NCBI GenBank assembly: GCA_035532935.1
Contig: DATKQE010000075.1
Location: 8,515-72,514 of the forward strand
Length of the DNA: 64,000 bases
Origin: DATJLY01 sp035532935
GTDB taxonomy: Bacteria; Pseudomonadota; Alphaproteobacteria; ATCC43930; CGMCC-115725
Direction: 5' to 3'
The notes beneath the pieces were generated by a model. That model was given only the letters and a program-made list of their open reading frames with translations. It searched no databases and was not told the origin of the DNA. Positions 1 through 8,691 of this stretch are shown here, piece after piece (the first letter of the stretch is position 1; each line of letters begins with the position of its first letter). A program made the position numbers and the translations under genes.

Positions 1-54
1 GCAGGCACCTTCCGGCACGGCGTAGCGCGGCGTTGTCATCGCTGCCGGATCCAT
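1..54 (-). CDS. Amidohydrolase family protein, N-terminal fragment (runs off left end)
   Basis: Only the first codons are inside the window. Two in-frame ATG codons (position 54 and position 39) open a frame that reads on past the window edge. From the second ATG it starts MTTPRYAVPEGAC. The pattern 'P-x-x-x-VP-x-GACD' is typical of the N-terminus of TIM-barrel amidohydrolases of the 2-pyrone-4,6-dicarboxylate hydrolase (LigI) type, where the metal-binding D-x-H-x-H follows at once. The frame continues the minus-strand run of PEP-mutase-family lyase, flavin oxygenase and cupin, with 11 bases between it and the cupin stop. The family call rests on 13 residues, so it is tentative. Confidence 0.45.
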   Translation of the reverse strand, partial: MDPAAMTTPRYAVPEGAC

Positions 55-65
55 CGCTGCATCGC

Positions 66-416
66 CTAATCGACGGCGACGAAGATGCAATGGCGGAGCT
101 TGCCGTCCACCGCCTTGGAGAGATGGCCCTTGCCGGTCGTGTCCTCGACCAGGATGACCTCGCCCGCGCCGATGATGCGGCTTTCGCCGTCGCTCGCGGT
201 GATCTGGACGCCGGCGTCGAGATTGATGATGTATTGCCGCCGCGGCGCGGGATGCCAGTCGAGATCGTAAACGGGCGGCACCTGGCGGAAGATGATCCCG
301 GTCGCGGGCAGGCGCCGGGAGAGACGACCGCCCCGCGTCTCCTCGGCCCATTCGACCTCGATGTCGCGGAAATGCGTCTCGCCCTTGGCGTCGGCGTAGA
401 GATTGTGGATGCGCAT
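66..416 (-). CDS. Small single-domain cupin protein
   Basis: A 116-residue protein that fits one cupin barrel. The middle reads as the cupin core (around residues 58-100): 'WHPAPRRQYIINLDAG', then 'GAGEVILVEDTTGKGH'. The usual first metal motif is incomplete, with the early His replaced around the RRQY segment, so metal-dependent catalysis is uncertain. A binding or regulatory role is equally possible. It lies 21 bases after the stop of the HsaA-like oxygenase and is probably co-transcribed with it. Small cupins like this are common in aromatic-degradation operons, but no substrate can be assigned. Confidence 0.75.
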   Translation of the reverse strand: MRIHNLYADAKGETHFRDIEVEWAEETRGGRLSRRLPATGIIFRQVPPVYDLDWHPAPRRQYIINLDAGVQITASDGESRIIGAGEVILVEDTTGKGHLSKAVDGKLRHCIFVAVD

Positions 417-437
417 CGGTCGGTTCCTCTGCGGCGG

Positions 438-1649
438 CTACATCTGTTCGGGCGGCAGCACGCCGAGCACGGCGGCGCCGTAATGCGATCCGGCGGCGTC
501 CCACGAGCAGGCAATGTGCTGGCCGACCGCATGGGCATCGCGCCATTGCCGCTGGATCGGATTGCCGGCAGCGAGGCCGCCGCCGCCGAGCAGCGGAAAC
601 ACGCCCTGCACCGCCTCGAGAAAAAGCAGCGAGGCGAAGCCCGCATCGCGGCGATAGCGCACGCGATGCTCGGGCCCGAGCGGCAGTCCGGCGCGGGCGC
701 GCGCGTTCATCTCCACGCAATTGGTGCGGATCAGCACGCGCGCCGCATCGGCCGAGGCCGCGGCGCGCGCGATGCGAAGCTGTGCGCTTTGGAGGGCCGC
801 CATGCGCAGATGCATCGTCGCGGTCGAGCGGACCTTCAACTGCTCGATGACGAGTTCGACCGCGCCGATGGCCGCGCCGATACCGACGCCGACGAGGTTG
901 TAGGGGAACACGCCGAAGAGCGGCAGGCGGTAGATGTGGCAGGGATTGATGGCGCTGCCGGGCGTCGGGCCGCCGGCGCATTCGCTTGCCTTGAGCGTGT
1001 GCGCGTCGGGGATGAACACGTCGCGCAGGACGATGTCGTTGCTGCCGGTGCCGGCGAGCCCGCTCACGAACCACACGTCCTCGATCGCGGCCTCGTCGAG
1101 CGGCACCAGCGCGAATTGCCGCTCGGGCGGTCCCTTGCCGTCGGCGGCAGGGATCGGCGTCGCAATCACCGCCCATTGGCACAGCTCGACGCCGCTCGAG
1201 AATTTCCACCGCCCCGCGACGCGCCAGCCGCCGGTCGCGCGCTCGATGCGGTAATCGCCCGGCGGCTGGAACGCACTGGCGATGAGCGTGCCGGCATCAT
1301 CGCCCCAGATGCGCTCCTGCACCGCCGGCGGGAACATGCCGGCGATCCAGGCATGGCAGGCGGTGATCGAGGCGATCCAGCCGCTCGAGGCGCAGCCCAT
1401 CGCCAGCTCGACCGACATCTCGGTCTGGGTACCGTAGTCGAGCTCGAACCCGCCATAGCGCGCCGGCTGGAGAATGCGATAGAATCCGGACTCGATGAAT
1501 TCGTGGTGCGTTTCCGCAGGAATGCGGCGCCGTTCCTCGGTGCGCTGCGCCCGCTCCCGCAGCCGCGGCATCATCGTGCGCGCCTGCGCGACGATGCTTT
1601 CGGCGGTGACGGCGCCCGCATTCGATGACGCGTTCGCAGCCGCTTCCAT
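438..1649 (-). CDS. HsaA-like flavin-dependent oxygenase (acyl-CoA dehydrogenase fold)
   Basis: The 403-residue protein has the acyl-CoA dehydrogenase fold used by two-component flavin monooxygenases such as HsaA and HpaH-type hydroxylases. The N-terminal helical part includes 'RRRIPAETHHEFIESGFYRI' and 'PARYGGFELDY'. The middle beta domain includes 'WKFSSGVELCQWAV' and 'VSGLAGTGSNDIVL', and a C-terminal helical bundle follows. These segments separate it from true acyl-CoA dehydrogenases, which keep a catalytic Glu. Such enzymes take reduced FMN or FAD from a separate reductase and hydroxylate an aromatic ring; no reductase is encoded nearby. The ATG at 1649 is preferred over a TTG at 1685 because an AGGA box precedes it. 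A paralogue lies at 6217-7410. Confidence 0.82.
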   Translation of the reverse strand: MEAAANASSNAGAVTAESIVAQARTMMPRLRERAQRTEERRRIPAETHHEFIESGFYRILQPARYGGFELDYGTQTEMSVELAMGCASSGWIASITACHAWIAGMFPPAVQERIWGDDAGTLIASAFQPPGDYRIERATGGWRVAGRWKFSSGVELCQWAVIATPIPAADGKGPPERQFALVPLDEAAIEDVWFVSGLAGTGSNDIVLRDVFIPDAHTLKASECAGGPTPGSAINPCHIYRLPLFGVFPYNLVGVGIGAAIGAVELVIEQLKVRSTATMHLRMAALQSAQLRIARAAASADAARVLIRTNCVEMNARARAGLPLGPEHRVRYRRDAGFASLLFLEAVQGVFPLLGGGGLAAGNPIQRQWRDAHAVGQHIACSWDAAGSHYGAAVLGVLPPEQM

Positions 1650-1724
1650 CGGTTCCGTCCTGTCGCCAAGGCCCGGAGCATTCAACCCGCATTCCGGCGG
1701 GGGTGCAAGGCTCCGCCGCAGCGC

Positions 1725-2588
1725 CTAAAGGGCGTAGCGCCGTTCCATCGCGTCGTAGCGCGGCTTGCCGACGATAGCCTGGCGCTCGTTGAAATCCATC
1801 AGCATCTCGGCGACGCCGTCGAGCGCGCCGGTGGTGCCGAGATGGCGCAGCACCGTCTTCATCGCCTGCATCGCCGCCTGCAGCGCGGCATTGGCATAGA
1901 GCACGATGGCGAAGCCCATCCGCGCCAGCTCCTCGCGCGGCAGCATGGGCGTGAGCCCGCCCGCGACCAGGTTCACGAGCTGCGGTGCCGGCAGCGCCGT
2001 GATCCGTTCCATCTCCGCGACCGTTCGCGGCGCCTCGACGAAGGTCACGTCGGCGCCGGCGTCGATATAGCGGGCTGCGCGCTCGAGCGCGTCGTCGATG
2101 CCGTTGACGGCGAGCGCGTCGGTGCGGGCGATGACGATGAAATCGGCATCGTGCCGCGCCTCGCACGCGGCCTTCACCTTGATCGCCATCTCCGCCGCCG
2201 GGATCACCTGCTTCCCGGCGAAATGGCCGCAGCGCTTGGGGAAGACCTGATCCTCGAGCTGGATCGCGTTGGCGCCGGCGCGCTCCAGCACCTTGACCGC
2301 GCGGGCGGTGTTGACGGCGTTACCAAAGCCGGTATCGGCATCGACGATGAGCGGCAGGCGCACATTCTCGCGCATCGCCGCCACCTGCTGCGCCAATTCG
2401 GTGAGGGTGATGAGGCCGATATCGGGCGCGCCCAGAAAACTGTTGGCGACGCCCGCGCCGGTGACATAGGCGGCGGCGAAACCCAGCTCCTCGATCAGCC
2501 GCGCCGTGACCGCGTTGGCTGCGCCCGGCACCAGGAGCCCCGCGCCCTTGTGGAGATGCGTGCGGAGTGCTTTGTTCTCGACGCTCAT
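1725..2588 (-). CDS. Isocitrate lyase / PEP mutase family C-C lyase
   Basis: A 287-residue single-domain member of the isocitrate lyase/PEP mutase superfamily. The frame shows the expected barrel elements: 'GAANAVTARLIEELGFAA', the Mg-binding 'DADTGFGNAVN', 'ANAIQLEDQVFPKRCGHF' with the conserved E-D and K-R-C-G-H active-site loop, and 'VIARTDA'. The KRCGH loop is typical of 2-methylisocitrate lyase and oxaloacetate-decarboxylase-like members rather than PEP mutase itself. It is the first gene of a minus-strand run with the HsaA-like oxygenase and cupin, and shares a 60-base divergent promoter region with the FAD hydroxylase. It could cleave a 2-hydroxy or 2-oxo acid late in ring catabolism. 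A longer open frame upstream is antisense shadow. Confidence 0.85.
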   Translation of the reverse strand: MSVENKALRTHLHKGAGLLVPGAANAVTARLIEELGFAAAYVTGAGVANSFLGAPDIGLITLTELAQQVAAMRENVRLPLIVDADTGFGNAVNTARAVKVLERAGANAIQLEDQVFPKRCGHFAGKQVIPAAEMAIKVKAACEARHDADFIVIARTDALAVNGIDDALERAARYIDAGADVTFVEAPRTVAEMERITALPAPQLVNLVAGGLTPMLPREELARMGFAIVLYANAALQAAMQAMKTVLRHLGTTGALDGVAEMLMDFNERQAIVGKPRYDAMERRYAL

Positions 2589-2648
2589 GGGTTTTCTCCC
2601 GCTTGGCCCCGCCGCGGCGGTGGCGCGGATCGGAAGGATAGCGCGCGC

Positions 2649-4262
2649 ATGGATGAGACGCCCGTCGTCGTCGTCGGTGCCGGTCCGGTCGGGCTCGCGC
2701 TCGCCGGCGAGCTCGGCTGGCGCGGCATCCCCTGCGTCGTCGTCGAGAAGGGCGACGGCTCGATCTATCAGCCGCGGATGGATCTGGTCGGCGTCAGGAC
2801 GATGGAGTTCTGCCGCCGCTGGGGCATCGTCAAATGGGTCGAGGAATCGCCCTATCCGCGCCACTATCGCCAGGACAACGTCTATGTCTCGGCGGTGACG
2901 GGCTGGGAGTTCGGGCGCGAGAAATTTCCCGGCATGGCCGACCAGCCCGAACTGCCGCAAAGCCCGCAGCGGCGCGAGCGCTGTCCGCAGGACATGTTCG
3001 ATCCCGTCCTGCAACGCTTCGCGCGGAGCTTTCCGCAGGTGCGGCTGCGCTATCACGCCGAGTTGACGGCGCTCGCGGAGGACGCGGACGGCGTCACCGC
3101 CACCATCGTCGATCCGCGCACCGGCGTGCGCGCGAGCGTGCGCTGCCGCTACGTCGTCGGCTGCGACGGCGGCGCCAGCACGGTGCGCCAGGCGCTCGGC
3201 ATCGAGATGTCGGGCAATCCGGTCCTCACCTACACCACCAACGCGATCTTCCGCTGTCCCGATTTCCTCGCGCTGCACGGCAAGGGCGAGGCCTACCGCT
3301 ACATCGTCATCGGCCCCGAGGGCACGTTCGCGACCATCGTCGCCATCAACGGCAACGACCGCTTCCGCTTCTCGATCGTCGGCGACGCGACCAAGCGGAG
3401 CTATGACGAGGCCGAGATACGCGCGCTCATCGTCCGCGCGGTCGGGCGCGAGTTCGATTTCGAGATCCTGTCGATCCTGCCGTGGATCCGCCGCGAACTG
3501 GTGGCCGACCGCTATGGCAGCGCGCGCGTCTTCATCGCCGGCGACGCCGCGCATCTGACCTCGCCCACCGGCGGCTTCGGCATGAACACGGGCATCCAGG
3601 ACGCGGTCGATCTCGGCTGGAAGCTCGAAGCGATGATCGCCGGCTGGGGCGGGCCGAAGCTGTTGCCGTCCTACGCGATCGAGCGGCGGCCGGTGGCGGT
3701 GCGCAACGTGCGCGAGGCGAGCGGCAACCTCTCGCGCATGCTGTCGCCGCGCGAGCAGAATCCGCCGCCCGAGGCATTCGCGCCTGGCCCCGAGGGCGAG
3801 CGCGCGCGCGCCGAATTCGGGCGCCGGTTCGCCGCCGCCATGCGGCGCGAATGGTTCACCCTCGGCATCCATCTCGGCTATCGCTACGAGGGCTCGCCGG
3901 TCGTCGTGCCGGACGGCACGCCCGAGCCGCCGGACGAGGTCTCGACCTATGTCCAGACGGCGCGACCGGGACATCGCGCGCCGCATCTCTGGCTCGCCCC
4001 GGGGCAATCGACGCTCGATCTCTTTGGACGGGGCTTCGTGCTGCTGCGTTTTGCCGCAAGCGCCGCGACGGCCGGGCTCGAGCGCGCCGCCGCCGCGCGC
4101 GGCGTGCCGCTCGCCGTGGTCGACATCGACAATGCGGCGGCCGCGCAGCTCTACGAGCGCCGCCTGGTGCTGGTGCGGCCCGATGGGCACGTCGCTTGGC
4201 GCGCCGATGCCGAGCCCCCCGACCCCGCCCGCATCATCGACACCATCCGTGGCGCGGGATGA
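2649..4262 (+). CDS. FAD-dependent aromatic hydroxylase (MhpA/PheA/TfdB type)
   Basis: A 537-residue class A flavoprotein monooxygenase. It starts with the dinucleotide-binding GAGPVGLALAGELGWRG. It carries the NAD(P)H/FAD 'GCDGGASTVRQALGI' motif near residue 175, and 'VFIAGDAAHLTSPTGGFGMN', the second FAD contact, near residue 297. The C-terminal 150 residues form the thioredoxin-like extension of the phenol 2-monooxygenase/MhpA group, with 'FGRGFVLLRF' typical of it. These enzymes hydroxylate phenolic rings ortho or para to an existing hydroxyl. The ATG at 2649 lies just before the FAD motif. It is transcribed away from the lyase gene. The exact phenolic substrate is unknown. Confidence 0.87.
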   Translation: MDETPVVVVGAGPVGLALAGELGWRGIPCVVVEKGDGSIYQPRMDLVGVRTMEFCRRWGIVKWVEESPYPRHYRQDNVYVSAVTGWEFGREKFPGMADQPELPQSPQRRERCPQDMFDPVLQRFARSFPQVRLRYHAELTALAEDADGVTATIVDPRTGVRASVRCRYVVGCDGGASTVRQALGIEMSGNPVLTYTTNAIFRCPDFLALHGKGEAYRYIVIGPEGTFATIVAINGNDRFRFSIVGDATKRSYDEAEIRALIVRAVGREFDFEILSILPWIRRELVADRYGSARVFIAGDAAHLTSPTGGFGMNTGIQDAVDLGWKLEAMIAGWGGPKLLPSYAIERRPVAVRNVREASGNLSRMLSPREQNPPPEAFAPGPEGERARAEFGRRFAAAMRREWFTLGIHLGYRYEGSPVVVPDGTPEPPDEVSTYVQTARPGHRAPHLWLAPGQSTLDLFGRGFVLLRFAASAATAGLERAAAARGVPLAVVDIDNAAAAQLYERRLVLVRPDGHVAWRADAEPPDPARIIDTIRGAG

Positions 4263-4311
4263 CGGTCACAAGGTTGCGAGCACCGCTGAGGAAATTCGAA
4301 GATGTCGAAGT

Positions 4312-4479
4312 ATGATCGCGCTTCGCGACTACCTTTTAAAGCAGCGCCATCGAGAATTCGATCTCACCTTCGTGGAAGGTAAAACCTCGCATGGACAACG
4401 GGAGGCGTGGCGCGCGGCTGGATACGACGTGTTTCTGGTGCGCGGGTCGAACAAGGTAAAGTTTCGCCGACGATCCTGA
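4312..4479 (+). pseudogene. Possible VRR-NUC nuclease remnant or small orphan ORF
   Basis: A 55-codon frame in a short stretch that looks less GC-rich than its neighbours. The translation contains 'LTFVEGKTSHGQREAW' followed by 'AAGYDVFLVRGSNKV'. This resembles the end of a VRR-NUC domain: the E-x-K of the nuclease core, a Q, then a hydrophobic strand. The N-terminal part of such a domain is missing, and nothing in the 50 bases back to the hydroxylase stop supplies it. It may be a leftover of a phage or mobile gene. It could equally be an uncharacterised small protein or chance similarity. Confidence 0.35.
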
Positions 4480-4573
4480 GCCCTCGGTGTTCGTCGCTCC
4501 CGACGCAGCGACGGCTGACGCGGCGCGGGCGAACCATTAAAGTGAGCGGGAAACCCAAGCCGAGGAGACGCCC

Positions 4574-5371
4574 ATGCTGTTGCCGCTCGCGGGTCGCCGG
4601 ATCTACTACGATATCGCCGGACCGGAAAACGGACCGACGCTGTGCATCACCCATTCGCTCGCCTCCGATAGCGGCATGTGGGGCGAGCAGATGATGCCGC
4701 TGCTCGCCGCGGGCTGGCGCGTGCTGCGCATCGACATGCGCGGCCACGGCGGCAGCGATCCGGTCCCGGGCGATTATACCATGGACGCGCTCGCCGACGA
4801 CGTCGCGGCGGTGCTCGAGGCGCTGGGCGAGCGGCCGGTGCATTACATGGGGCTGTCGATCGGCGGCATGTTCGGCCATTCGCTGGCGCTGCGCCATGGG
4901 CACCGGCTCAAGTCGCTGATGCTGTGCGACACCTCGGCCGCCTCGCCGCCGGGCGCCAAGGAGCTGTGGAGCCAGCGCATCGCCGCCGTCCGCGGCGCCA
5001 ACTCCCTCGAGCCCATCGCCGATGCGACGGTGGAGCGCTGGTTCACCCCGGCGATGCGGCAGAACCGGCCACGACGGTGGCAGCAGATCCGCGACACCGT
5101 CGCTGCTACGACGCCGCAGGGCTTCATGGGCTGCGGCGCCGCGCTGCAGAATTTCGACTATCTCGCACGGCTGCCGGGGATCAAGCTGCCGACGCTGGTG
5201 GTGTGGGGCGCCGAAGACCCGGGCACGCCGCCCGAGACCAACCGCCGCATCGTCGCCGGCATTCCCGGTGCGAAGGGCGAAGAGATTCCCGGCGTGCGCC
5301 ATTTCCCCAATGTCGAGAATCCGGACGCGTTCAACCGCATCCTGATGGGCTGGCTCGCCGCGCGAGGCTGA
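4574..5371 (+). CDS. Alpha/beta hydrolase, 3-oxoadipate enol-lactonase (PcaD)-like
   Basis: A 265-residue alpha/beta hydrolase of the size of PcaD-type lactonases. The nucleophile elbow is GLSIGG with Ser95. 'RIDMRGHGGSD' near residue 52 is the conserved turn after strand 4, 'VVWGAEDPGTPPE' supplies the acid, and 'GVRHFPNVENPDAFN' the catalytic His. PcaD homologues hydrolyse enol-lactones or ring-fission products, and this gene sits between aromatic hydroxylases. A GGAG box precedes the ATG. It faces the aldo/keto reductase gene with only three bases between the two stops. A general esterase role cannot be excluded. Confidence 0.8.
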   Translation: MLLPLAGRRIYYDIAGPENGPTLCITHSLASDSGMWGEQMMPLLAAGWRVLRIDMRGHGGSDPVPGDYTMDALADDVAAVLEALGERPVHYMGLSIGGMFGHSLALRHGHRLKSLMLCDTSAASPPGAKELWSQRIAAVRGANSLEPIADATVERWFTPAMRQNRPRRWQQIRDTVAATTPQGFMGCGAALQNFDYLARLPGIKLPTLVVWGAEDPGTPPETNRRIVAGIPGAKGEEIPGVRHFPNVENPDAFNRILMGWLAARG

Positions 5372-5374
5372 GCC

Positions 5375-6217
5375 TCACGCGCGGTCGAAGGCGGCGAAGT
5401 CCTCGTCGCTCAATTCGAGCGCGCGCGCCGCCCAGTTCTCGTCGAAATGGGCGATCGAGGACGTGCCGGGAATGGGCAGCATCACCGGCGCCCGGCGCAT
5501 CAGCCAGGCGAGCGCCATCTGCGCCGGGGAAGCATTGTGCCGGCGTGCGATCTCGCGCAGTTGCGCGGTGCTGGTGACGACGCTGAGCCCGTGGAGCGGA
5601 TACCACGGCAGAAAAGCGAGCCCATCCTTGGCGCAGGCATCGATCACCTTGTCGGACGAGCGATCGCCGAGATTGTAGCGATTCTGCACCGACACGATGG
5701 TCGCGATCTTGCGCGCGCGGGCGAGCTGGCGCGGATCGAAATTCGACACACCGATATGGCGGATCTTGCCTTCCTTCTGCAGCGCAACGAGCGCGCCGAC
5801 CGAGTCCTCGAGCGGCACGTTGGGATCGACGGTATGAAGCTGATAGAGGTCGATACGGTCGAGCCTCAACCGCTTCAGGCTCGCCTCGCAGGCGCGGCGC
5901 AGATGCTCGGGCCGGCAATCGGCGTCCCACCGTCCCGCGCTCGGGCGCAACAGCCCGCCCTTGGTGGCGATGACGAGGTCCTTGGGATAGGGATGAAGCG
6001 CCTCGGCGATCAGCGTCTCGCTCACCGCGGGGCCATAGGAATCGGCGGTGTCGATGAATTGCACGCCGCGCTCGACCACGCGGCGCAGCAGTGCGCGCGC
6101 CATGCCCGGATCGGCCGGCGCGCCCCAACTGCCGCGGCCCGCGATGTGGAGCGCGCCGAAACCCATGCGCTCGACGACGAGGTCGCCGCCGATGGTGATG
6201 GATTGCGGCTCCACCAT
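5375..6217 (-). CDS. Aldo/keto reductase
   Basis: A 280-residue NADPH-dependent aldo/keto reductase. The catalytic tetrad is visible as Asp56 and Tyr61 in 'FIDTADSYG', Lys86 in 'VIATKGG' and His128 in 'LYQLHTVD'. 'GVSNFDPRQLARA' and 'SVQNRYNL' are standard family segments, and the C-terminus 'PIPGTSS' fits the cofactor-phosphate site. It reduces an aldehyde or ketone, plausibly a ring-derived carbonyl. Its ATG overlaps the TGA of the upstream HsaA-like oxygenase by one base (TGATG), so the two genes are probably translationally coupled. A longer in-frame extension is shadow of that gene. Confidence 0.88.
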   Translation of the reverse strand: MVEPQSITIGGDLVVERMGFGALHIAGRGSWGAPADPGMARALLRRVVERGVQFIDTADSYGPAVSETLIAEALHPYPKDLVIATKGGLLRPSAGRWDADCRPEHLRRACEASLKRLRLDRIDLYQLHTVDPNVPLEDSVGALVALQKEGKIRHIGVSNFDPRQLARARKIATIVSVQNRYNLGDRSSDKVIDACAKDGLAFLPWYPLHGLSVVTSTAQLREIARRHNASPAQMALAWLMRRAPVMLPIPGTSSIAHFDENWAARALELSDEDFAAFDRA

Positions 6218-7410
6218 CACACCATCAGTTCGGCCGGCTCCGGCCCGCCGAGCAGCATCGTGCCCCAGGCGCGGCCGAAATATTCGGGCTGGTTCGAGAC
6301 ATGCTGGCGCCCGGCATTGAGGTCGGCGAGGATCCGGCCGAAGGGCAGATCGGAGCGCAGCCCGTGCGCGCCCGAGGCCTTGAACAGGCGCAGCGCCGCC
6401 TGGCCGCAGCGCTCGACGCCCCAGGCGGACTGAAATTTGTAGCGCACCCGCTCGGCAAGCGGCGGCACCTCGCCACGCTCCGCGAAATCCATGAGGTTGC
6501 GCAGGTTGCGATGGAGGACGAGCTTCAGTTCGTCGACCGTCGCAGCCGCTTCGGCGCAGGCCAGTTGCGCGAACGGATCGTCCACGGTCTTGCCGCGAAC
6601 GGTGGCGCGCGACCTTCCGTAGTCGAGGAACGCGCCGACCATGCCCTGAAGCGCGCCGATCGCGCCGCAGGCGACGCCGAGATAAAGGATCTGCGCCGCC
6701 GGAATGCGATAAAGCGCGCCGGTGTTGAGCGCCTGGCCGGGACCGACGCATTGGTAGAAGTCGAGCACCTTGTGGGCGCGATGAGCGGGAACGAAGGCAT
6801 CCTCGACGACGACGTCCTGGCTGCCCGTGCCCTTGAGGCCGGACACGTTCCAGGTATCGACGATCTGGTATTGCGCGCGCGGCACCAGGAAAAAGCGCCA
6901 GTCGAACGCCGTGGGATCGGCCGCTGCAACGACGCCGCCCAGGAGCGCCCAGTTGCAATGATCGCAGCCGCTCGAATAGAGCCATCGGCCGGTGAGACGG
7001 AACCCGCCCGCGGCCGGAACCGCCTGGCCGCCCGGCATCAGCGAGGACGAGATCAGCGTGGCGCGGTCCTTGCCCCATACCTCCTCGGCCGCGCGCTCGT
7101 CATAGAGCGCCATGATCCAGGGATGGATGCCGACGACGCCATAGACCCAGGCGGTCGAGAAGCAGCCTTCGGCCAGCGTCATCAGGATGTCGTAATAGAC
7201 GCCGGGATGCATCTCGTAGCCGCCCCAGCGCTTGGGCTGCAGCACGCGGAAGAAACCGGCCGCCTGCATTTCGGCGACGGTCTCGGCGGGCAGGCGCCGC
7301 TCGGCCTCCGCGCGCGCAGAGCGCGCGGCGAGACGCGGCACCATCTCCCGCGCCCGCCGGATCAGCTCCTGCGGCTCGGGGATCACGCCAGTCTGCTCCC
7401 GTGCATCCAT
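6217..7410 (-). CDS. HsaA-like flavin-dependent oxygenase, second copy
   Basis: A 397-residue homologue of the gene at 438-1649, with the same acyl-CoA dehydrogenase fold and HpaH/HsaA-type segments: 'ERRLPAETVAEMQAAGFFRV', 'PKRWGGYEMH', 'RWLYSSGCDHCNWAL', 'NVSGLKGTGSQDVVV', and the closing 'QHVSNQPEYFGRAWG'. Two-component flavin oxygenases use FMNH2 or FADH2 from a partner reductase; none is visible in the window. It is coupled to the aldo/keto reductase downstream and lies 31 bases after an FAD hydroxylase. This suggests consecutive steps in one catabolic route. The substrate is unknown. Confidence 0.82.
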   Translation of the reverse strand: MDAREQTGVIPEPQELIRRAREMVPRLAARSARAEAERRLPAETVAEMQAAGFFRVLQPKRWGGYEMHPGVYYDILMTLAEGCFSTAWVYGVVGIHPWIMALYDERAAEEVWGKDRATLISSSLMPGGQAVPAAGGFRLTGRWLYSSGCDHCNWALLGGVVAAADPTAFDWRFFLVPRAQYQIVDTWNVSGLKGTGSQDVVVEDAFVPAHRAHKVLDFYQCVGPGQALNTGALYRIPAAQILYLGVACGAIGALQGMVGAFLDYGRSRATVRGKTVDDPFAQLACAEAAATVDELKLVLHRNLRNLMDFAERGEVPPLAERVRYKFQSAWGVERCGQAALRLFKASGAHGLRSDLPFGRILADLNAGRQHVSNQPEYFGRAWGTMLLGGPEPAELMV

Positions 7411-7441
7411 CGCGCGACTCTAATCGCGGCCACGGCAAGGG

Positions 7442-8662
7442 TCAACGCGGTGGTACGTCGCCGGGAAGCGGGTCGTGGATGAGATGCGGCGCGCCGTACT
7501 CGCGGAGATAAGTTGCCGGGTCGCGCCGCGCGGCGCTGCCGTCGGGGGCGCCGATGAAGCCGCCGAGATAGCGCGAGTATTCGACCAGCGCGCGGCCCCA
7601 GGCGAGGCGTTCGCGCGCGTAGCGGGCGAGCGCCGCATCGATGTCGTCGGTTTCGGCGAGCGCATCGGCGAGGCCGGCGGCATCGAGCGCGGCCTTGGTG
7701 ATGCCGGCGGCGACGTGCGGGCGGGCGATGAAGGCGGCATCGCCCAAGAGCGCGGCGCGCCCCCACACCATCCGCGGCACTTCGAGATCGACAATCGGCT
7801 GCAGCAAAAGCTGCGCCGTCTGCCGCACCACCGCGGCGACGCGGGGCGGCAGCAGCGCCGCCGCATCCGCCTTGACCGCGTCCGTCACCGCGCGCCGGAT
7901 CAGCGGCGGCGGGATGGAGAAGCCGTGATTGCGGCCGCTCGCGTCGGTGCAGAGCTCGGCCATGCGCGCCGCGTCCGCCGGGCGGTACCAGATGAAATAG
8001 AAGCGGCGATGGCCAGGCCGCGTGTCCTCGCCGGCGCCGGGGCTCGGCATGGCCAGGATCAGCTCGCCCGGTGGCGCGCAGAACGAGATCGCGCCGAACA
8101 ATTGCTCGCGGTCGTGCGCGGCGATGTCGCTTTCCTCGACGATGCCGCGCCAGGCGACATAGCCGGCATAAGACGGCGCGAGCCCGGGCAGGAATTGGCC
8201 GCGCACCGTCGAAGCGACGCCGTCGGCAGCAATGACAAGATCGCCCGTCTCGCGCGCGCCGTCGGCGAAGATCGCGGTGACGCCGCGCCCGTCCGGCTCG
8301 ATCCGCTCGAGCGCCCGCCCGGGGCGGTAGATCGCGTCGGGCACGGCCTCGCGCAGCGGCCGGTAGATGCGCGGCCACGCACCGGTGACCCAGCCGCGGC
8401 GGTCCTCGTGCAGGACGGCGCCGCTCGCATCGAGCCAGACGATGGCGGGAAGCGTAATCCCGGTTCCCGCCGTGACGCGCGCGCCGATCCGCCGCAGCAC
8501 CGCGAACAACTCGGCCGAGAGCCCGAGCCCCGCGCCGCGCCCGGCGAGATCGCCCTGGGCACGCTCGAAGATCACGACATCCCAGCCACCCTTTCGCAGC
8601 AGGCTCGCCGCCATCAGCCCGCCGACCGAGCCGCCGATCACCAAGGCGCGCCGCCCGGCCAT
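7442..8662 (-). CDS. FAD-dependent monooxygenase, 2,6-dihydroxypyridine/salicylate hydroxylase type
   Basis: A 406-residue flavoprotein hydroxylase. The N-terminal FAD motif is 'ALVIGGSVGGLMAASLL', followed by 'LAGRGAGLGLS'. 'VIAADGVASTVRGQFLP' around residue 147 is the second motif, and 'ALLGDAAFIARPHVAAG' around residue 303 the GD motif. The GGSVGGL start, the GRGAG segment and the RPHVAAG ending of the GD motif resemble the 2,6-dihydroxypyridine 3-monooxygenase branch more than classical salicylate hydroxylase. An N-heterocyclic or hydroxylated aromatic acid is therefore a reasonable guess. It is flanked on the same strand by a 2-hydroxyacid dehydrogenase (29 bases) and an HsaA-like oxygenase. 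Confidence 0.83.
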   Translation of the reverse strand: MAGRRALVIGGSVGGLMAASLLRKGGWDVVIFERAQGDLAGRGAGLGLSAELFAVLRRIGARVTAGTGITLPAIVWLDASGAVLHEDRRGWVTGAWPRIYRPLREAVPDAIYRPGRALERIEPDGRGVTAIFADGARETGDLVIAADGVASTVRGQFLPGLAPSYAGYVAWRGIVEESDIAAHDREQLFGAISFCAPPGELILAMPSPGAGEDTRPGHRRFYFIWYRPADAARMAELCTDASGRNHGFSIPPPLIRRAVTDAVKADAAALLPPRVAAVVRQTAQLLLQPIVDLEVPRMVWGRAALLGDAAFIARPHVAAGITKAALDAAGLADALAETDDIDAALARYARERLAWGRALVEYSRYLGGFIGAPDGSAARRDPATYLREYGAPHLIHDPLPGDVPPR

Positions 8663-8691
8663 CGCTCCGTCCCGACTCCGTACGCGGACGC

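Noticed and set aside
33..1628. Long open frame on the plus strand opposite the cupin and flavin oxygenase genes
   Set aside because: Its product is rich in Arg, Ala, Asp and His without any domain. It is the antisense shadow expected in GC-rich coding DNA, while the minus strand encodes clear protein families.
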